Shown: piece by piece, positions 60,962-64,000 of the stretch | How the letters are laid out: each line of letters opens with the position of its first letter | Numbering within the stretch: the first letter of the stretch is position 1 | Origin: Roseivirga sp. | GTDB taxonomy: Bacteria; Bacteroidota; Bacteroidia; Cytophagales; Cyclobacteriaceae | Direction of reading: 5' to 3' | NCBI GenBank assembly: GCA_021404565.1 | Contig: JAAWWF010000026.1 | Location: 62,001 to 126,000, forward strand | DNA length: 64,000 nt | Notes under the pieces: generated by a model | Databases searched by the model: none | What the model saw: only the letters and a program-made list of their open reading frames with translations | Told to the model about the DNA's origin: nothing | Position numbers and translations under genes: made by a program

Positions 60962-61457
60962 GCCATTCAATCCGGGTTTCAATCCCCCTGATCTCAGCTT
61001 CGAGAAGCTGTTCTTTCAGCAGGCTGCTTTCTTCCAGTTTCCACCGAAGGTGTTTTTTTGTTAGCTCCATCCATTCACGTTTATGTGCATCCAGATCCGT
61101 TTCCAGCAAGCTTATGCAGGCGTGGAGGCCACGTAAACGCGCCCTGCGGATTTTTTGTAACTGCTCCAGCTTCTCCTCTCTGCGTTCGAGCATTCTTTCC
61201 AGTCTTCTGATTTCCCCTGGCAGGCGCTGCTGCGCTGCAGCGGCCTGCTCCGTTCGGAAACTGACGATATGCTCAAGTTCTTCCAACGCTGTATCCTTCT
61301 TCAAAGCTTCATGCAGGTTTATAACGGCCCACCACTGCTCCAAATCGAGGCCCCTCCTATCACTCAGTACAGAGTTCATCATATCAACAGAGAGCCTGAG
61401 GTAGTTGGCCAGTGAAGCACTTCTTATTCCAAAACACTCTTTAATCAGCTCAAACAT
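60939..61457 (-). CDS. Coiled-coil protein with HTH-like N-terminus; 3' end supplied by a MITE
   Basis: About 172 residues from the ATG at 61457; a longer frame would read through the iteron array. Residues 1-45 (LIKECFGIRSASLANYLRLSVDMMNSVLSDRRG) look like an HTH of XRE type. Residues 60-165 are highly charged heptad-like coiled coil (GEIRRLERMLERREEKLEQLQKIRR). The last seven residues, LKPRIMQ, and the stop are encoded by the terminal repeat of the 173-bp element, so the original C-terminus was cut. Three 31-bp inverted units upstream are likely binding sites for this or another regulator. Confidence 0.72.
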   Translation of the reverse strand: MFELIKECFGIRSASLANYLRLSVDMMNSVLSDRRGLDLEQWWAVINLHEALKKDTALEELEHIVSFRTEQAAAAQQRLPGEIRRLERMLERREEKLEQLQKIRRARLRGLHACISLLETDLDAHKREWMELTKKHLRWKLEESSLLKEQLLEAEIRGIETRIEWLKPRIMQ

Positions 61458-61459
61458 AC

Positions 61460-61573
61460 ACAAGGTTTTTTTCGATGATCTTTTTCCTGTACACAGTCCG
61501 TACAAGGTTTTTTCTCCATGAAAATTTCTTGTGACCTTTTGTACAAGATTTTTTCACCGTCAAATTTTCTTGT
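61460..61573. promoter_or_regulatory. Array of three 31-bp ACAAG...CTTGT units
   Basis: Units at 61460-61490, 61502-61532 and 61543-61573 each begin ACAAG(G/A)TTTTTT and end CTTGT (CCTGT in the first), with start-to-start distances of 42 and 41 bases, about four helical turns. They lie directly upstream of the coiled-coil gene on the minus strand. This fits cooperative binding sites on one face of the DNA. Confidence 0.6.
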
Positions 61574-61687
61574 GGAAAAATCAACCTATCAACAACAATT
61601 TAGAACAGCGTGCTGGCAGACTTTATATCGGACACACAAGATCTGACCTCAACTTATCCACATGGTGTCAATTACTCATAATGGGTT

Positions 61688-61881
61688 TAAACCTGAGTTA
61701 TTCATTAGAAAAATGAACAATTGACGAAAATGCTGACAGTCAGCATTTTGCCAGGGTTAACCCTGATATTTGAAAATCACCATCTAGGTTTTAACATTTT
61801 GTAGCTAATTGATTGATTTTCAAATCGTCAGATTATGCAATAGTTGGCTATTGCAAAATTGCGGTTAAAACCTGAGTTATT
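61688..61881. repeat. AT-rich palindrome cluster bounded by 14-bp direct repeats
   Basis: AAACCTGAGTTATT occurs at 61688-61701 and 61868-61881. Between them are AAAATGCTGAC-a-GTCAGCATTTT (61727-61749), CAGGGTTAACCCTG (61752-61765), TGCAATAG-ttgg-CTATTGCA (61836-61855), and an outer pairing of TTTGAAAATCA with TGATTTTCAAA. No gene lies here. It could be a structured mobile element, a recombination site or a replication-type region. Confidence 0.5.
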
Positions 61882-62181
61882 GGGGAGCATAGGGGTCAAA
61901 GTCCTTGCGATTGTAAGTGCAAGTCAGGCGAAAATCAGTCTAAGATCGCAGAAGAAACGATTGATTCCGGGGATTGGACACAACCTCTCCTCGATAGCAA
62001 TCGGGATGAGCTGTTAAAACTCATTGAGTTTCATGGTGCAAAAGAGATGGCCAAGTCCTTAAAGCTTGTTCATCACATTGCATTGTATCATTCCGATTTC
62101 CCGATTGATGATGATGAGAAAAGTTCTCTTTATGATGTGATTACTTTGTCTAAAAGCTTGAAGAGGATTAAGGAGGCCTAA
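61876..62181 (+). CDS. Possible small protein or gene remnant starting GQSPC (copy 2)
   Basis: An open frame of 101 codons with good coding composition: after VIGEHRGQSPC come three more cysteines or lysines, then EETIDSGDWTQPLLDSN and a helical, coding-like region ending KSLKRIKEA. There is no ATG at the 5' end; the first methionine is at 62047. Either a non-standard start is used or the 5' part was lost to the adjoining palindrome element. It shares its beginning with 60552-60707. Confidence 0.45.
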   Translation, partial: VIGEHRGQSPCDCKCKSGENQSKIAEETIDSGDWTQPLLDSNRDELLKLIEFHGAKEMAKSLKLVHHIALYHSDFPIDDDEKSSLYDVITLSKSLKRIKEA

Positions 62182-62274
62182 ACTGCTTTCAAATCAGGGA
62201 GCATCTGACTCATGCTCCCTGTCAAGTTCTTTAACATTCCACTTTATGAATGAATAGAGAAGCAACCTTAATTT

Positions 62275-64000
62275 CTAACCACTCCTGACCATCTTGAAAT
62301 CAAGTTGCCTAGCTTCAGGCTCGCTAACACTCTTTTCAATTGAGATTTTCCCAATAGAAATCGAGGTTATTTCATTAAACACAAGACCTAAAACTATACA
62401 AACAAAACTTACCGACACCAACAAAATCAATAAGGCATCGCTCATGTTAGCTTCTTTAAAGTGAAGCCTAACAGGAAAATTGTTTTGGACAACACCTTTT
62501 AATTCTATCGAAACAGAATCTGGACGGGCTAGCTCTTCAAGGTATGTTTTCAATTGTTGCTCTGACCAGAATGTTTTCCTCTGAATTATTAGTTGTACTG
62601 AATCCGTTTTGGTTTTATTAAAGTTCACATCTGCAATTCGGTTCTTCAAAATGTCTTGGTCGACCGTGACCCCAAATTGAAAATCAGGTTTACCGAAGAC
62701 CAAAATGAGCCCTACAATTATCATAGAAATAACACCCAACCTATAAAGCGCTTTCTGTCTTTTATTGTTGTTCTCCACCTTTTCTTTTAACCCTCTAGAT
62801 ATTCTTTCACAAGCTGCTTCAGATTTTATTCTCAATCGAGTGCCTTTTGGAACTTGGCTTAAGGCTTTTAAAGCACTCTTCAGATGATTTCTTCTGGTGA
62901 AAGTACTCAATTTAGATAGTTGAAGATATATAAAGCCATGGTCATAATACAATTGACCTATTTCATGAATAGTAAGTTTTCTAGAATAGTGCTGCCATTC
63001 TTTAACTGAAGTGAGTTCTTCAATTTTCTCTTTTGCCTTAAAAAAATATGAGGTCGATTCATCCTCATTATGATCTTGGGTTTTGATTCCAAAATCTATG
63101 CACAAAGAAATATATGTGAGTAATGAATCCACATGGTTGTGTGTCTCGCTGAACGTTGCCAGAAGCTCACTTTCTGCATCATCCAGTTTACCGTCTTCAT
63201 GAAGTGATTCTGCAAGATAATTCCTTACGCTAGGGTTGGGTGATATATCCAACGAGCTTTTGAATGCCACAACTGCACCAGAATAATCTTTTAAGTTATG
63301 TTTACAAAGGCCGATGAACATTAAAGAATCTGGGCCATTTGATCCAAAATTACTGTTAGCCTCAAAGTATTCTAAAGCCAACTCATATTTACCCGATACT
63401 ATATATAACTCAGATAGTATCTGATCCTTTTGTTTTTGCGTGAGACCTACAATTACCTCATGGCTCAATTCATCAATAAGAGTTTCGTACAGCTTCCACC
63501 CTTTACCATTGTAATAGATTCTTTTATTTGAATTAATGAGTTCTAATGACTTGGCCTTGAAATAGGCATTCAAAAGGTTTGAGGCGACTTGAAAGTATGT
63601 TAGTTTGGGCATTTTCTTTTTAATACCCATCTCATAAATCTTAATAGCTTCTACAGGCTTCCATAGATGATATAGACAATGGTCCCCCCAATCACGATAG
63701 GACCTGAACTGTTCCCCATCTTTCTTAAAATTCTCTTCAAAGACTCTAGAAAGTCTCTGAAATACCTCGTTTGCCTCAGGATATCGATTTGATTGATGAA
63801 GTGAGAACCCCCAGTTATAAAGTACTGGGTCCAAATTTGGTCTTAGTTCATCTGCTTGTGAATAGTGTTTTATACATAATTCATATTCACAAACAATTGA
63901 CAACGCGTTGGCTAAGTTATAATGTACTTTATAGTAGTCCTTCTTTTTTAATGACTCTTTATAAGCTTCTATACTCTCTTCCAATTTATCTAAATCAAAA
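62275..64000 (-). CDS. TPR-repeat membrane protein, 5' end outside the window
   Basis: At least 574 residues, open at the window edge; the apparent start near 63984 is only a TTG inside the gene. The large N-terminal part consists of TPR units (YYKVHYNLANALSIVCEYELCIKHYSQADELRP and many others). A transmembrane helix near residue 420 is followed by a soluble segment of about 80 residues, a second helix, and a short tail. It resembles scaffold-like TPR proteins without enzymatic motifs. Base composition is AT-rich. Confidence 0.75.
   Translation of the reverse strand, partial: FDLDKLEESIEAYKESLKKKDYYKVHYNLANALSIVCEYELCIKHYSQADELRPNLDPVLYNWGFSLHQSNRYPEANEVFQRLSRVFEENFKKDGEQFRSYRDWGDHCLYHLWKPVEAIKIYEMGIKKKMPKLTYFQVASNLLNAYFKAKSLELINSNKRIYYNGKGWKLYETLIDELSHEVIVGLTQKQKDQILSELYIVSGKYELALEYFEANSNFGSNGPDSLMFIGLCKHNLKDYSGAVVAFKSSLDISPNPSVRNYLAESLHEDGKLDDAESELLATFSETHNHVDSLLTYISLCIDFGIKTQDHNEDESTSYFFKAKEKIEELTSVKEWQHYSRKLTIHEIGQLYYDHGFIYLQLSKLSTFTRRNHLKSALKALSQVPKGTRLRIKSEAACERISRGLKEKVENNNKRQKALYRLGVISMIIVGLILVFGKPDFQFGVTVDQDILKNRIADVNFNKTKTDSVQLIIQRKTFWSEQQLKTYLEELARPDSVSIELKGVVQNNFPVRLHFKEANMSDALLILLVSVSFVCIVLGLVFNEITSISIGKISIEKSVSEPEARQLDFKMVRSG

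Noticed and set aside
61460-61573. CRISPR-like array of 31-bp units
   Set aside because: The units are only partly conserved, the gaps are just 10-11 bases, there are three units, and no cas genes are near.

Overview
The window looks like a chromosomal segment of a Bacteroidota bacterium, most likely of the Cytophagales kind. Pointers are the Bacteroidota-type LspA and type 2 IleRS, several long FtsX/MacB-type permeases, AraC or winged-helix regulators fused to membrane and TPR parts, the scarcity of Shine-Dalgarno sites, and a -7/-33 promoter of the TAnnTTTG type. No tRNA, rRNA, CRISPR array or prophage was seen.

Layout. 1-713 is repeat-rich noncoding DNA. 714-7329 is housekeeping: an RND/MMPL exporter, ileS and lspA. 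7330-9260 holds a lipoprotein gene followed by a second, decayed copy of the lspA 3' end. 9405-16019 is an AT-rich restriction-modification-like island: XRE regulator, Vsr, cytosine-5 methyltransferase, a 944-residue protein joining a DNA-binding-like N-terminus, a MORC/MutL-like ATPase and a histidine kinase, then a receiver-domain protein, with a convergent PD-(D/E)XK-like gene beside it. 16180-19600 is a patchwork of a possible TULIP-fold protein, pseudogene and MITE remnants and a sulfotransferase. 19649-29115 holds a TPR regulator, an ankyrin lipoprotein, an acyltransferase, a PhyH-type dioxygenase with a halogenase-like metal site, a toxin-antitoxin remnant, an M14 peptidase, and an MBL hydrolase with its partner. 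29657-34665 is core metabolism and repair (lysC, ribH, a YfgM-like TPR protein, pdhA, recF). 34800-42129 holds MscS, a K+ channel, TrhA, a CadC-like regulator and an FtsX permease.

42231-50046 is the most striking block: seven overlapping genes on the minus strand that begin with a complete His-Xaa-Ser system (hxsA, hxsD, hxsB, hxsC) and continue with a secreted NUC-family nuclease, an SGNH hydrolase fused to a TolB-like propeller, and an MBOAT acyltransferase. HxsA carries seven HxS triplets followed by two peptidoglycan-binding-like repeats. The arrangement suggests a radical-SAM-modified, exported, wall-associated peptide whose maturation or target is coupled to O-acylation. 

50353-60373 has two overlapping lipoprotein genes, an AraC-type membrane regulator, a second FtsX permease, an NtrC/NtrB-like pair, and a small cargo block (LuxR-type, DUF4199, DUF1801) that is again followed by a duplicated 3' end of the preceding gene. 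60500-62200 is rich in small mobile elements, palindromes and a three-unit iteron array upstream of a coiled-coil gene. The window ends inside a TPR membrane protein gene.
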